Of a stretch of DNA of 64,000 nt, positions 46,090-53,681 are shown piece after piece. Numbering within the stretch: position 1 is the first letter of the stretch; each line of letters starts with the position of its first letter. Below the pieces are notes generated by a model. That model saw only the letters and a program-made list of their open reading frames with translations, was not told the DNA's origin and searched no databases. The position numbers were made by a program, and so were the translations under genes. The DNA lies in contig DFGW01000064.1 of assembly GCA_002372465.1 (NCBI GenBank), positions 1 through 64,000 on the forward strand, given 5' to 3'. The stretch comes from Butyrivibrio sp. UBA3740. Its GTDB lineage: Bacteria; Bacillota; Clostridia; Lachnospirales; Lachnospiraceae.

Positions 46090-47202
46090 ATGGAAAGCAT
46101 TGCATTTCACTTAAACTGTCTTGTAAAGGGCGGCGCTGAGAGGGTTGTATCTAACCTTGCCAACCAGTTTGCAAGTCAGGGCATAAAGGTCTATGTGGCC
46201 ACCGAGTGGCAGGATGAGGACGAATTCGAACTTGACCCAAGAGTTACCAGAGTCCACGTGGGACTTAGACCCGAAGATGATAAGAAAAATCGTATAACCA
46301 AGTTTTTCCTCAGAATCAAATACCTTAAGGAATTTGTGAAGGAGTATCACCCCCAGGTGCTGGTTGCCTTTGCCCAGAGGGCCAACTACAGGGCGCTTAT
46401 GGCAGCAGGGAACAGTGACGTTCCTGTGGTTGTATGCGTAAGGACAGATCCTGTGGGACACTATGATGCCTTCTCTGACAAGGTCCAGATAAAGTGGCTT
46501 TTTCCAAAGGCTGCAGGAGCGGTGTTCCAAACTACAGGTCAAAGGGAGTTTTTCAAGCCATATCTTCAGGATAATTCCACTATCATTTTGAACCCGGTCA
46601 ATCCTAAGTACTTCGGGCTTCCAAAGCCAAAGGAGAGGGAGAAGGTGGTAATGCACCATGCAAGGCTTGTTGACTTCAAAAACCAGCCGCTTTTGTGCAA
46701 CGCCTTTGTGGAGGTTCACAAGAAACACCCCGACTATGTTCTTAAGATCTTTGGTCCGGATTCCTTTGACGGAACCAAAGACATACTGGACAAGATCATC
46801 GCTGATAACCACGCAGAGGACTATATCCTCCTCATGGGCGGATCGGATGAACTGGAAAAAGAGATACCCAAGGGCGCTGTTTATGCCTTTACTTCCGACT
46901 GGGAGGGACTTCCCAATTCCCTTTTGGAAGCCATGGCGATGGGGATGCCCATCGTGGCAACCGACTGCCCCTGTGGCGGTCCAAGGACTGTCATGACAGA
47001 TGGCAAGAACGGACTTCTGATCCCTATTAAGGATAAGGATGCCTTGGTTTCGGGGCTTAATAAGCTCATTGAAAATCCGGAGTTTGCGGAAAGACTTGGA
47101 GAAGAAGCTGCCAAAATAGAAGAGATTACCAACGCCCAGGCAATTTTTGTACAGTGGAGAGATTATCTTGATAAGGTAAGTGCTGACTTTAAGAGAAAGT
47201 GA
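46090..47202 (+). CDS. AmsD-like GT4 glycosyltransferase
   Basis: The 370-residue GT4 enzyme begins SIAFHLNCLVKGGAERVVSN and has VLVAFAQRANYRALMAAG, VVVCVRTDPVGHYDAFSD, FQTTGQREFFKPYLQDN, MHHARLVDFKNQPLLCNAF and TSDWEGLPNSLLEAMAMGMP, then TDCPCGGPRTVM. The GGAERVV and DCPCGGP elements are shared with the enzyme at 50602, so the two are paralogues with likely related donors (AmsD/AmsK-type galactosyl- or glucosyltransferases). Its reverse strand is also open for 364 codons, but without coding character. Confidence 0.9.
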   Translation: MESIAFHLNCLVKGGAERVVSNLANQFASQGIKVYVATEWQDEDEFELDPRVTRVHVGLRPEDDKKNRITKFFLRIKYLKEFVKEYHPQVLVAFAQRANYRALMAAGNSDVPVVVCVRTDPVGHYDAFSDKVQIKWLFPKAAGAVFQTTGQREFFKPYLQDNSTIILNPVNPKYFGLPKPKEREKVVMHHARLVDFKNQPLLCNAFVEVHKKHPDYVLKIFGPDSFDGTKDILDKIIADNHAEDYILLMGGSDELEKEIPKGAVYAFTSDWEGLPNSLLEAMAMGMPIVATDCPCGGPRTVMTDGKNGLLIPIKDKDALVSGLNKLIENPEFAERLGEEAAKIEEITNAQAIFVQWRDYLDKVSADFKRK

Positions 47203-47215
47203 CAAGGAGGATCCT

Positions 47216-47977
47216 ATGTTTTCATTTGATGATTACAGGCAGATCATAAAGCTCATTAAAGAGACAGGTAAATATGCCACCTATGAGGAGGCTAAGAATA
47301 AGGATGAGTTCATTATCATGCGCCATGATGTGGAGTACTCTGTAGAGAGGGCTTATGCTCTTTCAAAGGTTGAGGAGAGCATGGACTTCAGGTCCACATT
47401 CTTTTTCCAGTGGACCAACAACTCCTACAATATCCTTTCAAGAAAGAACAGGGACATCCTTACGGATATGCATGAGAGAGGACAGGAGATCGGTCTTCAC
47501 TTTGCCCTTAACGGCATGACAGATATGAGGATGATCCGTGACAGGATCAAGCAGGAAATCGATATGCTCAGCAATATGCTGGGATTTGAGATCACCTCTT
47601 TTTCCATCCACAGACCATCTCCCAGTGTACTGGCTGAGAACATCAAGTTAAATGGCATCTTAAATGCCTATCAGGACGAGTTCTTTTCTTTTGACCCAAA
47701 GGCTACTCCCGAGTCAAAGCTCGAGGTTAAGTACATGTCAGATGCCAACCACATCTGGAGATATGGCTATCCTGATGAGGAAACCCTAAACAGCCACGAC
47801 AAGATCCAGATCCTGACCCATCCATTCGCTTGGACCAAGAAGGGGTATGACAATCTGGAGAACTACAAGACCCTTGTAAATGAGAAATATGTGGAGCTTA
47901 TCGACTCCATTGACAATGAATGTAAAGATTTCGGACCCCTTAGGGACAACTTTGAGAAACTCCCTATTGAGATCTGA
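47216..47977 (+). CDS. Polysaccharide deacetylase-like protein
   Basis: I choose ATG 47216 (253 residues) because AAGGAGG sits 7 bases upstream; the earlier frame start at 47180 overlaps the previous gene. The NodB-like motifs are EFIIMRHDVEYSVERAY (catalytic His-Asp), STFFFQWTNNSYN, GQEIGLHFAL and SFSIHRPSPSVLAEN, ending with IQILTHPFAW. There is no signal peptide, so a cytoplasmic substrate such as a nucleotide or lipid-linked N-acyl sugar is expected. It is distinct in sequence from the DUF2334-like protein at 41744. Substrate unknown. Confidence 0.8.
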   Translation: MFSFDDYRQIIKLIKETGKYATYEEAKNKDEFIIMRHDVEYSVERAYALSKVEESMDFRSTFFFQWTNNSYNILSRKNRDILTDMHERGQEIGLHFALNGMTDMRMIRDRIKQEIDMLSNMLGFEITSFSIHRPSPSVLAENIKLNGILNAYQDEFFSFDPKATPESKLEVKYMSDANHIWRYGYPDEETLNSHDKIQILTHPFAWTKKGYDNLENYKTLVNEKYVELIDSIDNECKDFGPLRDNFEKLPIEI

Positions 47978-48012
47978 TACTTTTATAGATTAGTGAAGGT
48001 GCCTGATAATTC

Positions 48013-49956
48013 ATGTGCGGAATTTGTGGATACGTATCAAAAAAGAGAATAACGAATGAAGAGCTTCGCATTATGAATGATACCATGTATCATAGAGGCC
48101 CTGACGACAGCGGTGTTGAGATCTTTGAAGGCACTGATGATTACTGCATCGGTCTTGCCCAGAGAAGACTCGCAATCCTGGACCTTTCACCCCTTGGACA
48201 CCAGCCCATGCACTCGGAAAACGGCAGGATATCCATGGTGTTTAACGGGGAGATATACAACTTCCTGGAGCTTAAGGAGGAACTGTCAGACTATCCCTTT
48301 AAGTCCACCTGTGACACAGAGGTCATCATTGCTGCTTACCTTAAATGGGGCATTGATATGGTAGACCACATCCATGGAATGTTTGCCATTGCCCTCTATG
48401 ACAGACAGAGCGAGGATGTGTTCCTTATCCGCGACAGGATTGGCAAGAAGCCGCTTTTTTACTGGATTGATGGTGGCAATATCGTTTTTGCCTCAGAGCT
48501 TAAGCCTATCTTAAAGTGCCCGGGATTTAAGCCCCGGATCAGGCGCCAGCTCATTCCAAGATACCTGTATCAGCAGTATATATCTGCTCCGGAATCCATA
48601 TTTACTGACGTTTACAAGCTTGAAGCAGGAAGCGTATTGCAATTCCACAAGGGCCAAGTGAAAAAGTGGAAGTACTGGAACATCAGGGATGTCTATGCAA
48701 AGATGAGTCAGGACCCTGTCAGAAGCTACGAGGAGGCCAAGGAAGGGCTTAAGACCCGCCTTAAGAATTCCGTAGTATCCAGGATGATTGCCGATGTTCC
48801 GCTGGGAACCTTTTTATCCGGAGGCTATGATTCATCACTGGTGACAGCCATAGCCCAGGAATTTTCCGACAAACCTATCAAGACCTTCTGCATCGGTTTT
48901 GATGTCAAGGAATACAACGAAGCCAAGTATGCCAAGGAGATAGCACAGTACCTTGGCACCGACCACACAGAGCTCTACATCTCAGAAAAAGAGATGTTTG
49001 ACCTGGTCAGCAGCATTCCACAGTACTACGACGAGCCCTTTGCGGATAACTCAGAGATTCCGTCAATGCTGGTAAGTAAGCTTGCCAAGAAAGACGTGAC
49101 TGTTGCTCTTTCCGGTGACGGTGGAGACGAGTTCTTTTGCGGATACAACGTGTATGACAACGTGGGTCAGGCCCAGAAGCTGGAGATTCCCGGGGCAATA
49201 GTAAATGCCATCGGACAGATCCCTGTGGGAGGGGGCAAGCTTCTTGATAAGATGCCCTTCAGGGTTAAGGTGGTGGCATCCAACAGAGATCCGGAGACCA
49301 AGACACAGCTGGTTTCTGAAGGGTATGTTAAAGCAGCCCATGCCTTTATAACCGGAAAAGAGGCTTTGGATGTTCCGGTAAATGCACCGGAGTATCTTGG
49401 AACTGACTTTAATCTGTCTGTGAATGAAGCACCGGTTCTTTACCCCTTTGAGAGTATCTACGGCGTGGACAATTTCCAGGTAAGAAGGATGCTTCTTGAT
49501 ATGGACACCTATCTTCCCGAGGATATACTGGTGAAGATGGACAGGGCATCCATGAAGTATTCTCTGGAGAACAGATGCCCCATCATGGATACGGAGGTAA
49601 TGGAGTACTCCTTCAGGATCCCTCACAGATTCAAGTACTTTAAGGGTGATAAGAAACACATCCTTAAGGATATCGCATATGACTATATTCCAAGGGAGCT
49701 TTTGGAGCGGCCAAAGACCGGCTTTGGAGTTCCCATGGATCAGTGGCTGAGGGGCCCGTTAAAGGAAGCGCTTCTTGACTACAGCAGCACTTCATTCCTT
49801 ACAAAACAGGGCATATTTGATGCGGACTATGTATCAAAGTTCATAAATAACTATATTGTAAAGGGTGATGGAGGACCGGCAACAGGCGCCAATTTCAGTA
49901 AGATTGCCTGGTCGTTCTACATCTTCCAGCAGTGGTACAACTACTACATTCAGTAA
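48013..49956 (+). CDS. asnB: Asparagine synthetase (AsnB)-family glutamine amidotransferase, copy 1
   Basis: This 647-residue protein starts MCGICGYVSKK, with Cys2 as the glutaminase nucleophile. The N-terminal class-II glutaminase domain (YHRGPDDSGVEIF, MVFNGEIYNFLELKE, STCDTEVIIAAYLKWG) is followed by the ATP-pyrophosphatase synthetase domain with FLSGGYDSSLVTAIAQ (about residue 270), IGFDVKEYNEAKYAKEIA and ALSGDGGDEFFCGYN. It makes an amide from glutamine ammonia and an acyl-adenylate. In polysaccharide loci such paralogues (WbtH, WbpS) are linked to uronamide formation, and UDP-GalNAcA synthesis is encoded upstream. A plain asparagine synthetase is the alternative. Confidence 0.9.
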   Translation: MCGICGYVSKKRITNEELRIMNDTMYHRGPDDSGVEIFEGTDDYCIGLAQRRLAILDLSPLGHQPMHSENGRISMVFNGEIYNFLELKEELSDYPFKSTCDTEVIIAAYLKWGIDMVDHIHGMFAIALYDRQSEDVFLIRDRIGKKPLFYWIDGGNIVFASELKPILKCPGFKPRIRRQLIPRYLYQQYISAPESIFTDVYKLEAGSVLQFHKGQVKKWKYWNIRDVYAKMSQDPVRSYEEAKEGLKTRLKNSVVSRMIADVPLGTFLSGGYDSSLVTAIAQEFSDKPIKTFCIGFDVKEYNEAKYAKEIAQYLGTDHTELYISEKEMFDLVSSIPQYYDEPFADNSEIPSMLVSKLAKKDVTVALSGDGGDEFFCGYNVYDNVGQAQKLEIPGAIVNAIGQIPVGGGKLLDKMPFRVKVVASNRDPETKTQLVSEGYVKAAHAFITGKEALDVPVNAPEYLGTDFNLSVNEAPVLYPFESIYGVDNFQVRRMLLDMDTYLPEDILVKMDRASMKYSLENRCPIMDTEVMEYSFRIPHRFKYFKGDKKHILKDIAYDYIPRELLERPKTGFGVPMDQWLRGPLKEALLDYSSTSFLTKQGIFDADYVSKFINNYIVKGDGGPATGANFSKIAWSFYIFQQWYNYYIQ

Positions 49957-49971
49957 TAAGGAGATTTAAGC

Positions 49972-50217
49972 ATGACAAGAGAAGAAGTATTTGAAAAGAT
50001 GAACGAAGTATTCAGGGATGTTTTCGAGGATGACGACATTACTGTTACTGATACAACAACAGCTGCAGATATCGAGGACTGGGACTCTCTTGAGCACATC
50101 AACCTGGTAAATGCCATGGAGCAGGAATTTGGCATCAAATTCAATATGGGACAGATCGTTTCCATGAAGAATGTGGGCGAGATGGCAGACATCATCATGA
50201 GCCTTCTTAAAAACTGA
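49972..50217 (+). CDS. Acyl carrier protein (dedicated)
   Basis: The 81-residue acidic protein is an acyl carrier protein. The phosphopantetheine attachment Ser39 lies in EDWDSLEHINLVNAMEQEF, the canonical DSL motif; the helix-rich acidic sequence and GIKFNMGQIVSMKNVGEMAD complete the fold. It begins 15 bases after the AsnB-like gene and is followed by a VOC protein, a GT4 and an FkbH-like loading enzyme. It is therefore likely a dedicated carrier that holds an acyl group for decorating the polysaccharide, not the fatty-acid synthesis ACP. DltC-like use with the MBOAT at 55647 is inferred. Confidence 0.92.
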   Translation: MTREEVFEKMNEVFRDVFEDDDITVTDTTTAADIEDWDSLEHINLVNAMEQEFGIKFNMGQIVSMKNVGEMADIIMSLLKN

Positions 50218-50225
50218 GGAATGCC

Positions 50226-50615
50226 ATGAAGATACATCACGTTGGATATCTTGCAAAGAACATTGCAAAGACAGAAAAGAAGTTTTTTGAACTGGGTTAT
50301 GAGGTTGAGAGCCCTACTTCTTATGATGAGATAAGACAGATAAACATAGAGTTTTTAGTGAACGGTGACTACAGGGTAGAGCTTATCCAGCCCATGAATG
50401 AGCAGTCACCCATGTATCCGCTTTTAAAGAGATTTAAGAATTCACCTTATCATTTCTGCTATGAGGTGGAGAACCTTGAGGCGGCGGTGGAGGAGCTTTC
50501 GGGGAAAGGATACACTGTGATCCAGGAACCTGAGATCGCACCCTGCATCGAAGGCAGGAAGGTTTGCTTTTTGAATAATATCAGTATGGGGATAATTGAA
50601 CTTGTTGAAATCTGA
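50226..50615 (+). CDS. VOC/glyoxalase-fold protein, methylmalonyl-CoA epimerase-like
   Basis: The 129-residue protein has the paired beta-alpha-beta-beta-beta modules of the vicinal oxygen chelate superfamily. Likely metal ligands are His4 or His5 (MKIHHVGYLAKNI), Glu in YRVELIQPM, His in SPYHFCYEVENLEAAVEEL and Glu in the terminal GIIELVEI, in the order used by methylmalonyl-CoA epimerase. It could epimerise or isomerise an acyl group held on the adjacent carrier protein. It lies 8 bases after the carrier gene, and the next GT4 starts within its last codons. The reaction is inferred. Confidence 0.8.
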   Translation: MKIHHVGYLAKNIAKTEKKFFELGYEVESPTSYDEIRQINIEFLVNGDYRVELIQPMNEQSPMYPLLKRFKNSPYHFCYEVENLEAAVEELSGKGYTVIQEPEIAPCIEGRKVCFLNNISMGIIELVEI

Positions 50616-51816
50616 TAATGGAGATAAAAAACATATAGCCATGTATATCGGATCCCTGCAAAAGGGCGGCGCTGAGAGGGTTATGGTGAATCTCGCCGAG
50701 TATTTTTTTGAGCAGGGCTATCAGATTACCCTTGTGACCACCTATCTGGCTAAGGAGGAGTATGAGGTTAAGCATGCAGCCTGGATGAGAGTTCCAGCCG
50801 GGGCACCTGATGCTGTTTTAGTGTCAGATACTGAGGAGAACCCTGTATGGGTTAATCCCGAGGGTGGCGAGAAGGACGGAATAAAAAGAGTATTCTCAGC
50901 TCTTTTAAAGAGCGAGCAAAAGGGAAGGGCCTACAACCTTAAGGCCAGAAGTGAGAAGCTTCGCGATATCTGGCGAGAGCTTAAGCCTGACCTGGTTCTT
51001 AGCTTTATCGGCAAGAACAACATCATGGCGCTTTCCACAGCAACAAGAGAGGGCATAAAGGTCGTGGTTTCTGTAAGGGCCGACCCCGATATGGAATACG
51101 ACACACTGGCGCTAAAAACCGGGATGCTCTCAACCTTTGGAAAGGCTTCAGGAATCGTTGTCCAGTCCACGGGAGCGCTTAAGTGGTTCCCGGGATTTTT
51201 GCAGAAGAAGTGCACCATACTTCCTAACTCCGTAAATCCTTCCTTTATCAGGAAAAGATATATCGGAGAGAAGGAAAAGCGCATCATAATGGTTGGAAGG
51301 CTTGACGAGAACAAGAATCAGGCCATGGTAATGGAAGCCTTTAAGGAAGCCACCAAAGACAAGTATCAGGACTTTTCGCTGGTGCTTTACGGAGACGGGC
51401 CTGACAGGCTTAAGCTCCAGAGAAAGGCGGAGACTCTGGGAATCGCCTCAAGAGTAGAGTTTAAGGGAATGGTGAAGCATGTAGCCGAACATGTGGAGAA
51501 ATCCTACATGTTTATCCTGGCTTCTTCCCAGGAAGGAATGCCAAACTCCCTTATTGAGGCCATGAGTCTTGGTGTTGCCTGCATATCAACGGACTGTCCT
51601 TGCGGCGGACCGGCAGATCTTATCGTGGATGGCATAAACGGACTTTTGGTTCCGGTTAAGGACACCAGGGCTATGACAGAAGCCATAAGGAAACTCCTGG
51701 ATAACAGGACTCTTGCAGACAACCTTGGGGCAGCAGCCTCCAAGATTCAGAGCAAGATAGCTCCGGATGTAGTCAATCAGATGTGGAGAGATTACCTGGA
51801 CGATATTATGAGATGA
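50602..51816 (+). CDS. AmsD-like GT4 glycosyltransferase
   Basis: The start is uncertain: TTG 50602 is favoured because GGGGA lies 9 bases upstream (404 residues), with TTG 50596, TTG 50605 and ATG 50641 as alternatives. The protein reads KHIAMYIGSLQKGGAERVMV, then VLSFIGKNNIMALSTATREG, VVSVRADPDMEYDTLAL, MVGRLDENKNQAMVMEAFKE, LVLYGDGPDRLKLQRKAETL, SSQEGMPNSLIEAMSLGVAC and STDCPCGGPADLIVDGINGL. It is a paralogue of the enzyme at 46090. It lies inside the carrier-protein cassette, so its product may be the sugar that receives the acyl group. Confidence 0.88.
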   Translation: MLKSDNGDKKHIAMYIGSLQKGGAERVMVNLAEYFFEQGYQITLVTTYLAKEEYEVKHAAWMRVPAGAPDAVLVSDTEENPVWVNPEGGEKDGIKRVFSALLKSEQKGRAYNLKARSEKLRDIWRELKPDLVLSFIGKNNIMALSTATREGIKVVVSVRADPDMEYDTLALKTGMLSTFGKASGIVVQSTGALKWFPGFLQKKCTILPNSVNPSFIRKRYIGEKEKRIIMVGRLDENKNQAMVMEAFKEATKDKYQDFSLVLYGDGPDRLKLQRKAETLGIASRVEFKGMVKHVAEHVEKSYMFILASSQEGMPNSLIEAMSLGVACISTDCPCGGPADLIVDGINGLLVPVKDTRAMTEAIRKLLDNRTLADNLGAAASKIQSKIAPDVVNQMWRDYLDDIMR

Positions 51817-51861
51817 GAGCCCGAAGCACTTTTTGGCTTAGGGCGTGAGAGGGTGAAGCGG

Positions 51862-53664
51862 ATGAAAGAGCTTGAATATCCTTTTGACAGCAGTTACATA
51901 ATGAAAAAATCAAAGGGCCTGAAGAAGGCTCTTTTAGCTGATGGGAGTGATCGCATCCACAAGAAAATCGCAGTTCTTGGCGGATCGACAACTCACGACA
52001 TCATAAAGGTTCTTGAGCTGTTTCTTTTAAACTATGGCATTGAGCCTGAGTTCTATGAATCAGAGTACGGTCAGTACTGGCAGGATGCCATGTTTCCGGG
52101 AGAGGAGCTTAAGGGCTTTAATCCGGATGTGATCTTCATCCATACCAGCAACAGGAACATTCCTGACTATCCTGTAATGGGCGATGATTCGGATGCAGTG
52201 GACAATAAGCTTAGCAAGGTCTACAACCACTTTGAGACCATGTGGAAGAAGCTTAAGGAAACCTACCACTGTCCCATTATCCAGAACAATTTTGAAGCGC
52301 CGTTTTTCAGGCTCCTTGGTAACAGGGACGGAGTGGATGTTCATGGAAGGCTTTCCTTTATCAACAGGCTCAATGAGAAGTTTGCTGAGTATGCAAGAAT
52401 ATCGGAAAGCGCAGGAGACAGCTTTTTTATCAATGATATAAACTATCTCTCGGCCTGCTACGGCCTGGATAAATGGTCAGATACACTGGCCTGGCATATG
52501 TACAAGTATGCCATGTGTATTCCTGCCATTCCCTATGTGAGCTTTTCTGTGGCCAACATCGTTAAGTCCATTTACGGCAAGAACAAGAAGGGACTGGTGC
52601 TGGATCTTGATAATACCCTCTGGGGCGGAATTGTCGGTGATGACGGCGTGGATGGCATCGAGATAGGTCAGGAGACCAATCTTGGTCAGGTATATCTTGA
52701 GTTCCAGAACTATGTGAAGATGCAAAAAGACATCGGTGTGATCCTTGCGGTGGATTCCAAGAACGAAAAAGAGAATGCACTGGCTGGGCTACAACATCCG
52801 GACGGGGCTCTTAGTCCCGATGATTTTGTATCCATAAAGGCCAACTGGGAGCCAAAGAGTGAGAACTTCAAGGCAATCGCCAGGGAACTGACTCTTCTTC
52901 CCGAGTCTCTGGTATTTGTGGATGACAACCCTGCCGAGAGGGAGATTGTAACAGCGCAGATTCCGGGAGTTTATGCACCTGTCATGGACAGCCCGGAGAA
53001 CTATATTAGAAATATTGACCATTCAGGCTTCTTTGAGGTTACCTCCATATCTGAGGATGACAAGAAGAGGAACGAGATGTACAGGGCCAATAAGCAGAGG
53101 CTTGAGCTGGAGGAGAGCTTTGCGGACTACTCAGAGTACCTTAGGTCTCTTGAGATGGAAGCTGAGATAAGACCCTTTGAGAAGATGTACATGCCAAGGA
53201 TTTCCCAGCTCACCAATAAGAGCAACCAGTTCAACCTGACCACAAAGAGATATTCCCAGGATGACATTGAGGCAGCAGCTGCCGATAATGACAACATCAC
53301 TCTTTACGGAAGGCTAAAAGACAAGTTTGGCGACAACGGAATAGTATCCCTGGCTATTGGGAACATTCGTGGAGAAGGAAAGGATGAGCTCCATATAGTA
53401 TTGTGGCTAATGAGCTGCAGAGTCCTTAAGCGTGACATGGAATTTGCCATGATGGATGAGATGGTAAAAAGAGCTAAGGAGCGCGGCATTAAAACCATCT
53501 ACGGCTACTACTACCCAACAGCCAAGAACAAGATGGTAAAGGACTTCTATCTCCTTCAGGGCTTTGATAAAGAGCATGAGGATGCGGAGGGCAACATTAC
53601 TTTCAAGCTTGATGTAAGTGGGAAATATGACAACAAAAACCATGTGATTAATGTGTTATCATAA
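51862..53664 (+). CDS. FkbH-like HAD-superfamily protein (glyceryl-ACP loading type)
   Basis: I start at ATG 51862 (MKELEYPFDSSYIMKK, 600 residues), as homologues begin this way; GTG 51853 is possible. The layout is that of FkbH: an N-terminal SGNH-like region (AVLGGSTTHDIIKVLELFLL), a HAD phosphatase domain with the DxDxT motif in GLVLDLDNTLWGGIVGDDG (about residue 247) and FVDDNPAEREIVTAQIPG, and a C-terminal GNAT-like region with LTNKSNQFNLTTKRYSQDD. Characterised FkbH enzymes take glycerate from 1,3-bisphosphoglycerate and load it on a carrier protein. A carrier gene lies at 49972 in the same operon. The exact acyl group here is inferred. Confidence 0.9.
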   Translation: MKELEYPFDSSYIMKKSKGLKKALLADGSDRIHKKIAVLGGSTTHDIIKVLELFLLNYGIEPEFYESEYGQYWQDAMFPGEELKGFNPDVIFIHTSNRNIPDYPVMGDDSDAVDNKLSKVYNHFETMWKKLKETYHCPIIQNNFEAPFFRLLGNRDGVDVHGRLSFINRLNEKFAEYARISESAGDSFFINDINYLSACYGLDKWSDTLAWHMYKYAMCIPAIPYVSFSVANIVKSIYGKNKKGLVLDLDNTLWGGIVGDDGVDGIEIGQETNLGQVYLEFQNYVKMQKDIGVILAVDSKNEKENALAGLQHPDGALSPDDFVSIKANWEPKSENFKAIARELTLLPESLVFVDDNPAEREIVTAQIPGVYAPVMDSPENYIRNIDHSGFFEVTSISEDDKKRNEMYRANKQRLELEESFADYSEYLRSLEMEAEIRPFEKMYMPRISQLTNKSNQFNLTTKRYSQDDIEAAAADNDNITLYGRLKDKFGDNGIVSLAIGNIRGEGKDELHIVLWLMSCRVLKRDMEFAMMDEMVKRAKERGIKTIYGYYYPTAKNKMVKDFYLLQGFDKEHEDAEGNITFKLDVSGKYDNKNHVINVLS

Positions 53665-53681
53665 GAGCAGAGGATACTAGT

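Noticed and set aside
46111-47205. Open frame of 364 codons on the minus strand, fully overlapping a GT4 gene
   Set aside because: The plus strand encodes a complete GT4 enzyme with all motifs and tight spacing to both neighbours. The reverse protein has no recognisable motif.
47952-47989. Possible promoter before the first AsnB-like gene (TTGAGA, TATAGA)
   Set aside because: Possible hexamer pairs are 11 or 26 bases apart; neither spacing is acceptable.
49063-49659. Open frame of 198 codons on the minus strand inside the first AsnB-like gene
   Set aside because: The opposite strand encodes the conserved synthetase domain; no motifs on this strand.
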